Positions 8,929 to 17,900 of a stretch of 41,540 bases of DNA are shown here, one piece after another (position 1 is the first letter of the stretch; each line of letters begins with the position of its first letter). The stretch lies in contig CAILLA010000207.1 of the NCBI GenBank assembly GCA_903834925.1, forward strand, positions 1 through 41,540, read 5' to 3'. The translations under genes were made by a program, and so were the position numbers. This stretch comes from an uncultured Schlesneria sp. (GTDB taxonomy: Bacteria; Planctomycetota; Planctomycetia; Planctomycetales; Planctomycetaceae). Under the pieces are notes generated by a model that worked only from the letters and a program-made list of their open reading frames with translations, was not told where the DNA came from and ran no database searches.

Positions 8929-9283
8929 CAGCGTCGAGAGCTTCCTCGCGGGTTTGGTAGAGAGCCCAGACGGTATCGAGTCGAGTCAATGACAACAACT
9001 CACGCAACATCTGGCTGGCACCACTCAACACCATTTCACCACTTCGGCTCTTGACAGCCTTGTGACAACGCAAAAGGAACGACATGAACACAGATCCGCA
9101 ACTCGGCACCCCACTCAGATCGATGACCAGCATTGGTGACTCGTGTCCTTCGATCAGTTCGGTCATCATATCTGCTGCTTCTGAAAGAAGCTCCGCAGAA
9201 AACGTGTTGACGTCACCGACCGGTGCAATGACGATGGTCCCCCCCGACATTTCGATCCGAAACGCGTCGTTCGCGACACTCAT
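8918..9283 (-). CDS. STAS-domain protein (anti-sigma factor antagonist type)
   Basis: This 121-residue protein is a single STAS domain like SpoIIAA/RsbV, which bind anti-sigma factor kinases. Strands [10 protein letters not shown] and LVIDLSGVP are followed by [13 protein letters not shown], the loop and helix where SpoIIAA has the phosphorylated serine; a serine is kept at the aligned position. The start at 9283 is fixed by AAGGA six to seven bases upstream; the longer upstream frame lacks a ribosome binding site. The stop overlaps the start of the LOG gene, so the two are probably one operon. No cognate RsbW-type kinase or sigma factor is visible nearby. A role as partner-switch input is known for the family, while its partner here is unknown. 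Confidence 0.87.
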   Translation of the reverse strand: MSVANDAFRIEMSGGTIVIAPVGDVNTFSAELLSEAADMMTELIEGHESPMLVIDLSGVPSCGSVFMSFLLRCHKAVKSRSGEMVLSGASQMLRELLSLTRLDTVWALYQTREEALDAVDG

Positions 9284-9490
9284 CTGCAATCCTTCTAAAC
9301 TCTCTAAGAAAGACTCCGTCCACAGTCTGAGAGAAAGCGTTTTTCTCACGCTGGAAAGTTATCGCCGATCTGTTGTCAGACGACAAGCCTCATTCGACGC
9401 AACTCGAAATCGACTGGTTGCCGATCGACTATGGTGATCGATTCGTTGACGATGTTGGACCGCTTAACGGGAAATTCAAACGAAGGCGAT

Positions 9491-9521
9491 GTCAGATGCT
9501 TCAAAGGTTGAAGCATCTGAC
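9491..9521 (-). terminator. Perfect 14-bp hairpin between the SMP-30-like and STAS genes
   Basis: GTCAGATGCTTCAA and TTGAAGCATCTGAC are perfectly complementary around the loop AGG. The hairpin lies 61 bases after the stop of the SMP-30-like gene and about 210 bases before the STAS start. There is no long T-run on either side, so it is an imperfect intrinsic terminator. It could instead act as an mRNA end protector or processing site. The rest of 9284-9582 shows no gene. Confidence 0.5.
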
Positions 9522-9582
9522 TCGCATCATTTCCATTGGAGTTCGACAAAATCGAGCAGGCAATCAGGCTAACGTTTTCCAA

Positions 9583-10656
9583 TCAACGTGTTGGCAGATG
9601 GTATCCTTCGCGATTCAGGCGAATACGGTAAAGGCTTGCTCCGGCAGTGATATAAAGTGTCTTGGCTTCATTTCCACGGCCAAAACCGACGTTTGTGGGG
9701 ACTTCCGTTTTGATGTAGGCCAGTTCCTTCCCTTCAGGGCTGTAGACGTAGATACCAGGACGATTTTCGGCCCGCACCGCGACGTAAAGGTTCCCGTCCT
9801 TATCGACCACAAGTCCATCGGGACCATCGTATGGAGCGTAATCAACAAGCGTCTTGCGAAACGTCGCCTTTCCATCGGCCGAAAGATCGTACGCCATCAA
9901 GGCCATATATCCTTTGCGAAGGGGAGTGATAACCTTGTCTGCTTGCGTTCCCGTCCCCTTTTCAAGCCGTTCGATGGCCGTCGATCCGTTGTCATTGCTG
10001 ACAACGTATAAAGACTTCTGGTCTGGAGAAATCGCAACACCATTCGGCTTTCCTGCATTCGTGATGATCCTGTGCAGGGTCCCATCCGTATCAATGCGGT
10101 AGACGGCCTGAATTGACTGATCGATCGGCTCGTGCCCCAGATACCGCGGATCGCTGAAATAGATGCGTCCCTTTTCATCAATCGTAATGTCGTTCGGAGA
10201 ATTGAGCGGCCGCCCCTCGAACAGGCCGGCGATAATATAACTTTTACCCGTCTTCATATCGGTTCGAGTCACACGTCGGCCACCGTAATCTGCCCCTTCT
10301 GCGACGATCATGTTTCCTGAAGCATCAAACTTGATGCCATTCGACATTCCGCTGGGTGAACGAAAGATCGATGTCTTATTCGTGGAAGGATCAAATTTCC
10401 AGATATGTCCGGCTTCGATAACGCCGTGGGCATCGCGTGCAACATGAGAAAATGTAATTTCGCTGAAATAGACCATTCCATCCAAAGCGACGCAAACACC
10501 TTCCGTCAGAACTTTCGATTCGAATAGTTTTTCGACTTTCGCGTCAGCCGGAACAATCGGCTCGTCCGCGTAGGACGATGTGGACACAAGACCAAGCCAG
10601 ATTAACATCATCGGTTTTGATACAGAGAACAACTTCGAACGGGCGCATTTCGTCAT
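9583..10656 (-). CDS. Exported SMP-30/gluconolactonase-like beta-propeller protein
   Basis: This 357-residue protein starts with a hydrophobic signal sequence ending near SYADEP and is probably periplasmic. The body shows the repeated beta-propeller blades of the SMP-30/gluconolactonase/LRE family: EGVCVALDGMVYFSEI, SNGIKFDASGNMIVAEGADYGG, NSPNDITIDEKGRIYFSDPR, KPNGVAISPDQKSLYVVSND, GPDGLVVDKDGNLYVAV. The Asn and Asp residues in the NDI and DGL motifs match the metal-binding positions of the family. Members hydrolyse lactones such as gluconolactone, but many planctomycete copies are of unknown substrate. The start is supported by AAGGAAG about seven bases upstream. It is followed by a strong hairpin at 9491-9521 and then the STAS-LOG pair. 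Confidence 0.9.
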   Translation of the reverse strand: MTKCARSKLFSVSKPMMLIWLGLVSTSSYADEPIVPADAKVEKLFESKVLTEGVCVALDGMVYFSEITFSHVARDAHGVIEAGHIWKFDPSTNKTSIFRSPSGMSNGIKFDASGNMIVAEGADYGGRRVTRTDMKTGKSYIIAGLFEGRPLNSPNDITIDEKGRIYFSDPRYLGHEPIDQSIQAVYRIDTDGTLHRIITNAGKPNGVAISPDQKSLYVVSNDNGSTAIERLEKGTGTQADKVITPLRKGYMALMAYDLSADGKATFRKTLVDYAPYDGPDGLVVDKDGNLYVAVRAENRPGIYVYSPEGKELAYIKTEVPTNVGFGRGNEAKTLYITAGASLYRIRLNREGYHLPTR

Positions 10657-10804
10657 CGGTGCTTCCTTTAGTTAACGGGACGTGATAAAGAATGGAGCCA
10701 AGCGATTTCTACTGCATGCGTCAATTCAGGCATTTGCCTCAACTGACATCGTGGTTAGAATCCCATCTTGTTACCGGATTTTCTCACAGAAGTGAACTGA
10801 CCGC

Positions 10805-11515
10805 ATGATTGGAATCGACCCAACGCCTTTGGATTTGCGTCTTGTTGCATTTGGGATACCGATTCGAGTTCATCCTTCATTCTGGCTGGGAAGCATTTTA
10901 TTTGGATCGAATCTTCAGTCGAGCCAATTGATTTTCATCTGGGTTGTGTGTGCATTCATCTCGATTTTGATTCATGAACTCGGCCACGCACTGACAGCGG
11001 AGTCATTCGGCTGGCCAACAGAAATTGTGATGTATTTCGGCGGCGGGCTGGCGATTTCGCAGCGGAATCGTGGCAACTCCCCTTGGCGATCAATTGCGGT
11101 CTCATTGATGGGACCGCTCGCCGGTTTCTTGCTTTATGGACTTGTATTTCTGGTAGACCGCTTAGTGTGCCAGAATTACAAGGGGGTTTTGCATATCCCG
11201 AGCAGCGATGGCTTGGGTGATGATTACCGTATCTATGTATTGGTCGCCGTTAATTTCCTGTTGTTCATGAATCTTTACTGGGGTCTTCTCAACCTGCTTC
11301 CGGTACTGCCACTGGATGGTGGTCACATTCTTGAGTCATTTTGCGAGTCGCTGGGTTTTCGAGATCCCTCAGGATTTACTTTGAAAGTAGGGACAATCGT
11401 GGCCGGCGCCGTCGCTTATTACTTCTTCGCAAAGATGCAGCAACCCTTCGCCGGTGCCATGATGTTGATGCTTTGCATGCAAAATGCAGGAGCACTTTTA
11501 TTCGAGCGACCATGA
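10805..11515 (+). CDS. Site-2 protease family (M50) membrane metalloprotease
   Basis: This 236-residue polytopic protein carries HELGH (residues 57-61), the zinc-binding motif of intramembrane M50 proteases, in its second hydrophobic segment. It also has NLLPVLPLDGG (163-173), whose Asp completes the active site. An internal GGG-rich strand (MYFGGGLA) matches the membrane re-entrant region of the family. It lacks PDZ and CBS domains, so it is a compact SpoIVFB/rhomboid-neighbour-type form. Its substrate is unknown; family members cleave membrane-bound anti-sigma factors or precursors. The stop TGA abuts the stop of the convergent MoxR gene directly (TGA then TCA), so there is no intergenic terminator. 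The upstream ribosome binding site is weak. Confidence 0.9.
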   Translation: MIGIDPTPLDLRLVAFGIPIRVHPSFWLGSILFGSNLQSSQLIFIWVVCAFISILIHELGHALTAESFGWPTEIVMYFGGGLAISQRNRGNSPWRSIAVSLMGPLAGFLLYGLVFLVDRLVCQNYKGVLHIPSSDGLGDDYRIYVLVAVNFLLFMNLYWGLLNLLPVLPLDGGHILESFCESLGFRDPSGFTLKVGTIVAGAVAYYFFAKMQQPFAGAMMLMLCMQNAGALLFERP

Positions 11516-12454
11516 TCAAGACGGAACGGGCGTCTTGTTCATGATCTGCCTCAGAACGGCTTTTGCTCGGTCTCGGCGCCCTTCATGCAACATTCCCTTA
11601 ACAACAATTCGGTGCGCCAAGACGGGAAGAACCAGTCGTTTTACGTCATCGGTTACGGCGTAGTTACGACCTTCGATCAAAGCTAATCCCTGCACCGCTC
11701 GATAAAGCGTGATTGCCCCACGCGTGCTGACACCCAAATGCAGTTGTTCGTGCGTCCTTGTAGACTCAACGATTTCCAGAATATAGTCATTGAGAGAATC
11801 TTCAACTTTGACCGCGCGAACCGCTGATTGCAGCCGACGCAATTGCTCGGTATTCACTACGGACTTAAGCTTATCGCCAGGTTCTCCATCCCGATGGTTG
11901 ATGAGGACATTCTTTTCCACATCACGCGATGGATAGCCGATTTCGATACAGACCATAAATCGGTCGAGTTGGTTCTCCGGAAGTGGATAGGTCCCTTCGA
12001 ACTCAAACGGATTCTGGGTGGCCAAAACGAAAAATGGGGATGGAAGCGGATAGGTCTTGCCTTCGGCAGAAACCTGACCTTCGCTCATCGCCTCAAGAAG
12101 AGCACTTTGCGTGCGCGGCGTTGTCCGGTTAATTTCATCGGCCAATAGCACATTTGTGAAAATCGGACCTGGGCGAAATTCAAACTCTCCTCGATTCGGC
12201 AAAAAGACGTTCGAGCCAAGAATATCGCTTGGCAGCATGTCAGGAGTGAACTGTAGCCGTTTGAACTCACATGAAAGGCTGCGCGCCAACGCTTTGGCGA
12301 GCGATGTCTTTCCGACTCCCGGCGCGTCCTCAACCAAGAGGTGCCCTCCCGCTAAGAGAGCAACCAATGAAAGATGAATCGGCTCCGGTTTGCCAAGAAT
12401 GGCCGTCGCGATGTTTTGTTCCAAGCCCGCAATCAACTGCTGGTCGTCGGCCAC
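11516..12454 (-). CDS. MoxR-type AAA ATPase
   Basis: This 312-residue protein is a MoxR family AAA ATPase, a chaperone-like class that activates partner proteins, often together with VWA-domain proteins. Walker A is PGVGKTS (residues 45-51) and Walker B is LLADEINR (Asp106, Glu107). Sensor 1 lies in VLATQNPFEFEGTYPLPENQLDRF, a hallmark of MoxR proteins (only its parts ATQNP and LDRF are needed for recognition). The GTG at 12454 is preferred over the TTG at 12460 because AAAGGAGG sits seven bases upstream of the GTG. The usual downstream DUF58/VWA partner is not present; the gene runs stop to stop against the M50 protease. It is the last gene of a minus-strand series. Confidence 0.93.
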   Translation of the reverse strand: MADDQQLIAGLEQNIATAILGKPEPIHLSLVALLAGGHLLVEDAPGVGKTSLAKALARSLSCEFKRLQFTPDMLPSDILGSNVFLPNRGEFEFRPGPIFTNVLLADEINRTTPRTQSALLEAMSEGQVSAEGKTYPLPSPFFVLATQNPFEFEGTYPLPENQLDRFMVCIEIGYPSRDVEKNVLINHRDGEPGDKLKSVVNTEQLRRLQSAVRAVKVEDSLNDYILEIVESTRTHEQLHLGVSTRGAITLYRAVQGLALIEGRNYAVTDDVKRLVLPVLAHRIVVKGMLHEGRRDRAKAVLRQIMNKTPVPS

Positions 12455-12626
12455 GCACAATCCTCCTTTTCAAACGATCATTGTTCGAAGAACCGGGCGG
12501 ATTATAGGCTCACTGCGATAAGTTCGCGACGGAGTGAGACCAATGAGTGTGACGCGAATTTCGAAAGTCGATCCCAATGCCATTCTTGTGAATTGCACTC
12601 ATGGTCGAAAGGTGCATGGAATACGG

Positions 12627-14471
12627 TTAGCCCTTCTCCGGATACATCTCGACCGATCGGTTCCATTTGACGACTAATTCTCGGCAACTTGCACGATCGA
12701 TCGGAAACTCGAGCGATCTACCACGACCATCAAGAACCACACCGACGGTTCCTCCGTGAATCGTAGCGGAACGCATTTTTCCTGGCCCTGAACCCACGTC
12801 AAAACCACGGGCAGGTTGCAAAATCACTTCAGCGGTCTGGCCGACATCCAACCGGAGCCTGACAATTTCGCCGCCCCGCAATTCACCAGATTCTCGCAGC
12901 TCCCCTTCAAACGTATACCGACAGATGGGCTGACCTGGCTTTGGCCGTCCTTTGGGTGCGATACATGTTCCGAGATAGACGAGACAATCTCGCTCGAAGA
13001 CTTCCATTGCGGCTCGAGGATGGACCGATGCGAGCACACCCAGATGTGGCATCATAAAGATGCTGTCTTTGGCCAGCCGGGTGATCCCCTCGGGTTCGAA
13101 TGCATCGATCAGCATCATCGCCGTTTGTTCCATCCGCGGTGCGTGCGAAAGAACTCCTCCTGAACCAACCAACAGGTCAACAGCCATGTTATCGACGATG
13201 GATCTGGGGCCTGTCTGTTGACCAAACGCATCGCCGATCGAACGTTGCTGCTGTACACCGACCAGCGTCGTCGCAAACTGTTGATGCTGCAAATAGGATA
13301 GCCGTAATGCTTCTCGCGCGACGGCTTGCTCGAACATCAATGCATCCAGCGTTTGTGGAATTGTCGTTGGTCGAATCATTTTGTTTTTGACTCGGTTCCG
13401 CAGTTCCCGTTCGTCGCAATCGTACGGGACCCACCGCAAAATCTTTGGTAGCGTCGCTTCAGCCAAGACATTCGAGATGGAGTAGCTCATACCCAGGTTT
13501 GCACTGACCGTTCGATTGAAAACGCCACCAAAGACTGAAAAAACGTCCGTTGTTGCCCCCCCAATATCGACACCAACTGCGTTAATTCCTTGACGCTCGG
13601 CAATCGTTTTCAGGATATCACCGACCGCTCCTGGAGTCGGCATAATCGGAGCGTCGGCCCAAGCGATGAGTTTATCGTACCCCGGTGCATGTGCCATTAC
13701 ATGCTCGAGAAACAAATCGTGAACACAATCGCGAGCTGGCCCAAGTTCCTCGCGTTCGAGGACCGGACGAACATTGGGAACAATTGACAATTCGACGTCC
13801 TGGCCGAGAACTTCCGTGACAAGCGATGCAGCCTCTTTGTTTCCAGCAAAAATCAACGGCATTTTGTACTGACCACCAAATCGCGGCTGTGGCTTCGCAG
13901 GCGCAATTAACTCGGCCAACTGAACAACGTGCGACTTCGTACCTCCATCCGTCCCTCCGGCGAGAAGGATCATGTCCGGTCGTAATTCACGGATTCGTTG
14001 AATCTGTTCAAACGGCTTCCGTTTGTCGTTTGACGCCAAGGTCTCCATGACGATAGCACCTGCACCGAGCGCCGCTCGTTCAGCACTGGCAGCGGTCATC
14101 TGACGTACGACGCCAGCAACGAGCATCTGCAATCCGCCGCCCGCACTGGAAGTTGAAATGTAAACGTCACAGCCTTCGTTTCCTCGTGCGGGTCGTATGA
14201 TCTGACCATGCTCATCAATCAATCTGCGACCAGCTAACTCTCCGACCTCAGTCGCAGCATTGACGACCCCCATCGTGACATCGGCTGTCGGTTCTTCAAC
14301 CGTTGTTGGAGCTTCACCACGATACGTTTGCCGATAAACCCCGTCGATTTTTTCGATCAAGATTGCCTTAGTGGTCGTGCTGCCGCAGTCGGTTGCCAGG
14401 ATGACCTGCAAAGAATCGGGATCTGGGAATTGCGAGAGAACAGACAAAGGTCCAGGTTGATCTGTTGGCAT
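12627..14471 (-). CDS. MutL-like ASKHA protein (glutamate mutase activator family)
   Basis: This protein of about 614 residues belongs to the MutL/GlmL family, ASKHA-fold proteins found with coenzyme-B12 mutases such as glutamate mutase. The phosphate-1 motif is ATDCGSTTTKAIL near the N-terminus. A second ATPase segment is AVGVDIGGATTDVFS in the middle, and a glycine-rich adenosine motif VGSGGVLS follows. STSSAGGG and AGGTDGG complete the fold. No mutase subunit or B12 enzyme lies nearby, so this is a lone copy. The start is uncertain: ATG at 14471 is chosen, while a GTG at 14525 would add 18 residues. It lies 87 bases after a small unknown gene and probably shares its transcript. Its role in planctomycetes is not known. 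Confidence 0.87.
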   Translation of the reverse strand: MPTDQPGPLSVLSQFPDPDSLQVILATDCGSTTTKAILIEKIDGVYRQTYRGEAPTTVEEPTADVTMGVVNAATEVGELAGRRLIDEHGQIIRPARGNEGCDVYISTSSAGGGLQMLVAGVVRQMTAASAERAALGAGAIVMETLASNDKRKPFEQIQRIRELRPDMILLAGGTDGGTKSHVVQLAELIAPAKPQPRFGGQYKMPLIFAGNKEAASLVTEVLGQDVELSIVPNVRPVLEREELGPARDCVHDLFLEHVMAHAPGYDKLIAWADAPIMPTPGAVGDILKTIAERQGINAVGVDIGGATTDVFSVFGGVFNRTVSANLGMSYSISNVLAEATLPKILRWVPYDCDERELRNRVKNKMIRPTTIPQTLDALMFEQAVAREALRLSYLQHQQFATTLVGVQQQRSIGDAFGQQTGPRSIVDNMAVDLLVGSGGVLSHAPRMEQTAMMLIDAFEPEGITRLAKDSIFMMPHLGVLASVHPRAAMEVFERDCLVYLGTCIAPKGRPKPGQPICRYTFEGELRESGELRGGEIVRLRLDVGQTAEVILQPARGFDVGSGPGKMRSATIHGGTVGVVLDGRGRSLEFPIDRASCRELVVKWNRSVEMYPEKG

Positions 14472-14558
14472 TGCGAGACCGATCGTTGAAGACAATTTCG
14501 TCAAAGTAGCATTGTAGCAAATCACCTGCCACGAACCGATTTGGAACTTCCGACTGAT

Positions 14559-14885
14559 TTATGCTTTGGTTTCATCCGCCGATTGCAGGTCCGCCAAGCG
14601 CTGGCAAATGTACTCTAGAGCTCCTCGTTGTTCCAGAAATGACGCGAAATCGCGGATTCCAGCAGGGTCAAGCACCGCTCCCAGCACGGGTTCGATGAAA
14701 CGCAATGTCTGTCCCGTTAAGAAATTGAGCGGGGCTGATGACTCGATCAACATTTGAGCTGGTAAGGTCATCCGTCGCCGAACGATCTCGATGCAAACGG
14801 CATCAATCACTTTCTCTTGAGCCAGAGAAATGTTTACTGGATCAGATGACCGTACTGAAAACGCATGTTTGAGCCATTGATACAT
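14559..14885 (-). CDS. Small protein of unknown function upstream of the MutL-like gene
   Basis: This 108-residue, mostly helical soluble protein is not recognised. Features are QEKVIDAVCIEIVRRRMTLPA near the centre of the first half, which resembles a helix followed by a substrate-facing loop, then a hydrophobic helix FIEPVLGAVLDPAGIRDFA and a helix ending LEYICQRLADL. It sits 49 bases downstream of the fused acyltransferase gene and 87 bases upstream of the MutL-like gene, all on one strand, so cotranscription is likely. The start ATG is the first in frame and has no strong ribosome binding site. No signal peptide is seen. Confidence 0.68.
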   Translation of the reverse strand: MYQWLKHAFSVRSSDPVNISLAQEKVIDAVCIEIVRRRMTLPAQMLIESSAPLNFLTGQTLRFIEPVLGAVLDPAGIRDFASFLEQRGALEYICQRLADLQSADETKA

Positions 14886-14934
14886 TGACTGATTGCCGAG
14901 AACTCAAAAATAGAATTTCGTAAACATTGAACCA

Positions 14935-17900
14935 TTACGCCTTTCCGACGTGCCCCTTTTCTGCAAAGGCTAAAGCAACCTGCTTAATTCCTTTTAAGTC
15001 AAGCTTTCCTGTTCCCAGGATCGGAATTTCCGCGACTTCGATAAAGGCATCGTGGGATGGAATCCACAGAGTCGGTAGTCCCGTTGCCGCCAGTTCATCG
15101 ATCACTTGCTTGACAGATTTGACAATTGGCCTGTGTAAAACAATCAGCCGTTCTCCTTTCTTTGCATCAGGAATAGAAGTCACGGCAAGTGGAATACCTG
15201 TGTCGGTATTTGCAGGGTCCTCCACGATCCTTAAGAGACTCTCTTCGATTCGTAAATGCGGAACCATCTCGCCGCCGATCTTTGAGAATCGACTGATACG
15301 ACCAGTAATATGGACAAAGCCCTCATCGTCCACGAAGCCCATGTCTCCGGTCTGATACCATCCGTCGGTAATTACCGACGCTGTCTTCTCAGGATGGTTG
15401 AGGTAACCCAACATGATGTTTGATCCCTTGATACAAACCATCCCTTCTGTGCCGGTAGGCAAGGGTTGCTTAGTCTCGGGGTCAATCGCACGTGCGACCA
15501 CACCAGGCATCGGGCGCCCAACGGACCCCAGCTTAGTTCCCTTTTGATCGATTTGCTCGGTTCGGTGATCAGCGACGTTAACACACGCAGGACCCGATGT
15601 TTCCGTCGTGCCGTAACCTTCAGACGGGTGAACTCCAAACTTCTCTCGAAATTGTTCAGCGAGGTCGAGAGGCATCTTTTCAGCACCGACAACAACAAGA
15701 TCAAGCTTGCTGAACTGCTCTTTCTCGCATCGTTTCAGATAACCGCGCAAAAATGTCGGAGTACCAAACATAATCGTTGCGCCATATTTATGTGCCAGCT
15801 CACCAATCTGACGCGCGTCGAGAGGATTAAAGTGGAAGACAACCTTTGCCTTGACGCACAACGGAAGCCAGAATGCTGCAACGTATCCAAAACAATGAAA
15901 CAGCGGCAAAAAACCCAAAACGCAATCGGTATTTTTAATGCTGAAAACCTGATCCGCAGCATCAACGGTTGCGCTGACATTGTGATGGGACAGCATGACT
16001 CCCTTCGGCTCACCCGTAGATCCTGATGTGAAAATCACCGCGATCGTATCGTCCGGTCGAGTGCGAGTCAGCCCAATCGCCCGTTCCAAAACAAATGCAG
16101 GAACGACATACGCCGCCACGGCTGCAACAAACTTATCGAAGTTTGTGATCTTCTCTTTGAGATCTTCCAGGAATACAAATTCGACTCCCAGATCGAGTGG
16201 CTTCTTCTCCAGCATCTTTTTACTTGTGAGGACATGCCTGACGTTCGCCTCTTTCACACAGTGGCGCATGTCACCTTCGGTTGTTGTGAAGTTTAAGTTC
16301 ACCGCCGTACGTCCCGCCAACGTTACCGAAAGGTTGGCAATTGCCGATGCACCCGAAGCGGGCAAGAGAATTCCAACATAGGGCTCATCCACGCCGAGAA
16401 CTTCGCGTAGCAGAACTCGGCGCATCGCCAACACGGATGCCAAGAGTTTGCCACCGCTCAACTCAACTCCGCTTGAATCAGCCAATCTGAGTACTCGCAA
16501 TGTCTTCTTGCATGATCGAAGAAACATACGGGCCGGAGTGAGTTCTTGCGTCTTACCTATTTCCACGGCGTCAGCTCCCAATTGTTGTACGCGATCACGA
16601 ACTTCTACAGCAGATTGCGGTGAACTTAACGGTTCACCAAAGATGATCGAAACAGGATACCGCCATTTCTGAGGCCATTTCCAAAATACTTTGCCCCCAT
16701 GATGGCTGAAGATACTACCCCAAAGCCCATGCAAATAGATGGGAATGACTGGTACATCAGTCCCTTTTAAGATCCTGATCATACCTGCTTGAAATGGCTG
16801 GGTTTGACCGGAACGAGTCAGACCACCTTCTGGAAAAATACAGACCAATTCACCATTTTTCAGGGCTTCGGTCGCGGTGCGCAGCGATTGGATCAGAGTC
16901 TTTGGGCCTGAGTCAGCCTTGATGGGTATCACATCAAAGATCTTCGCCAACCAATTCAATTTTGGGTTCTGAACGAAGTCAGCATAAATGATAAATCGAA
17001 TCGGACGGGGGATCGTGATCAGCAACAAGACACCGTCAACAAAACTGATGTGATTGGGCGTTAAAAGCGCTCCACCCGTTCGTGGGATGTTCTCCATGCC
17101 ATATGGACGAACTTTGTAAAACAGCTTGACCATCAACCAAAAAACGAACCGCACGGTGGCATTCGGCAGAAGCAAAATGATGTAAACTGCTACTGGAATC
17201 GTCCCGATCCCAGCGATCAAGAAAACGGCGCTGGGTGATATTTTCCAGATGTCGATCATAATAAAATACAGCCCAGACATGATCAGAATGCCGGTGAACG
17301 CAAGAAAATTCGTTGCAGCGACAACCTGTCCCAAATGCTGAGCCTCACTTCTTCGCTGTAAATACGACTCAAGCGGTACATCAAACAACCCTGCGTTCAA
17401 ACCCAGGAAAAACAGTGAAATACAAATTGCAACAAATGCAGTCCCTGGTGAGCTGTGGCCTCGCCATCCCGCCAGACAGAGCATGACCGACCAGAACGCC
17501 ATGCCGATTGCTCCTAACGGAACAATTCCGAGTTCAACATGCCCACCCGACCAAAGCCCGGCTAAGACGCTTCCAAGCCCAACACCCAACACGAGCATCA
17601 TGCCGAGCACGCCAATCTTCTCTTGCGAAAGCCCCAAATCTTTGGCTCCAAGTTGATCCACATTCAACTGGGCAAGAGAAGCGAGAATCCAGAAAAAGGC
17701 AATTCCCAATGCGGCCCTGAGCAATGGCGTGTCGGCATGCAGACGCTTAAGTGAACTCCATGTCTCTACAAACGGATTCCACGGAATCTTTCTTGAGGGG
17801 TCAGCCGCCACAACGGATCGAAGCCCAAAGCTGATCACCCAACCCAACACGGCAATTCCCATCACAACCGTCATTGAGGGAATTAATGCAGACAACGTGA

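Noticed and set aside
9373-10011. 212-codon plus-strand frame over the end of the SMP-30-like gene
   Set aside because: It overlaps the propeller repeats antisense and shows no family resemblance.
10805-12454. A protease-MoxR toxin or defence system
   Set aside because: The two genes are convergent, not an operon, and no effector or VWA/DUF58 partner is present.
15466-16026. 186-codon plus-strand frame antisense to the LplT-Aas fusion
   Set aside because: It covers the AMP-binding domain on the other strand and lacks any motif.
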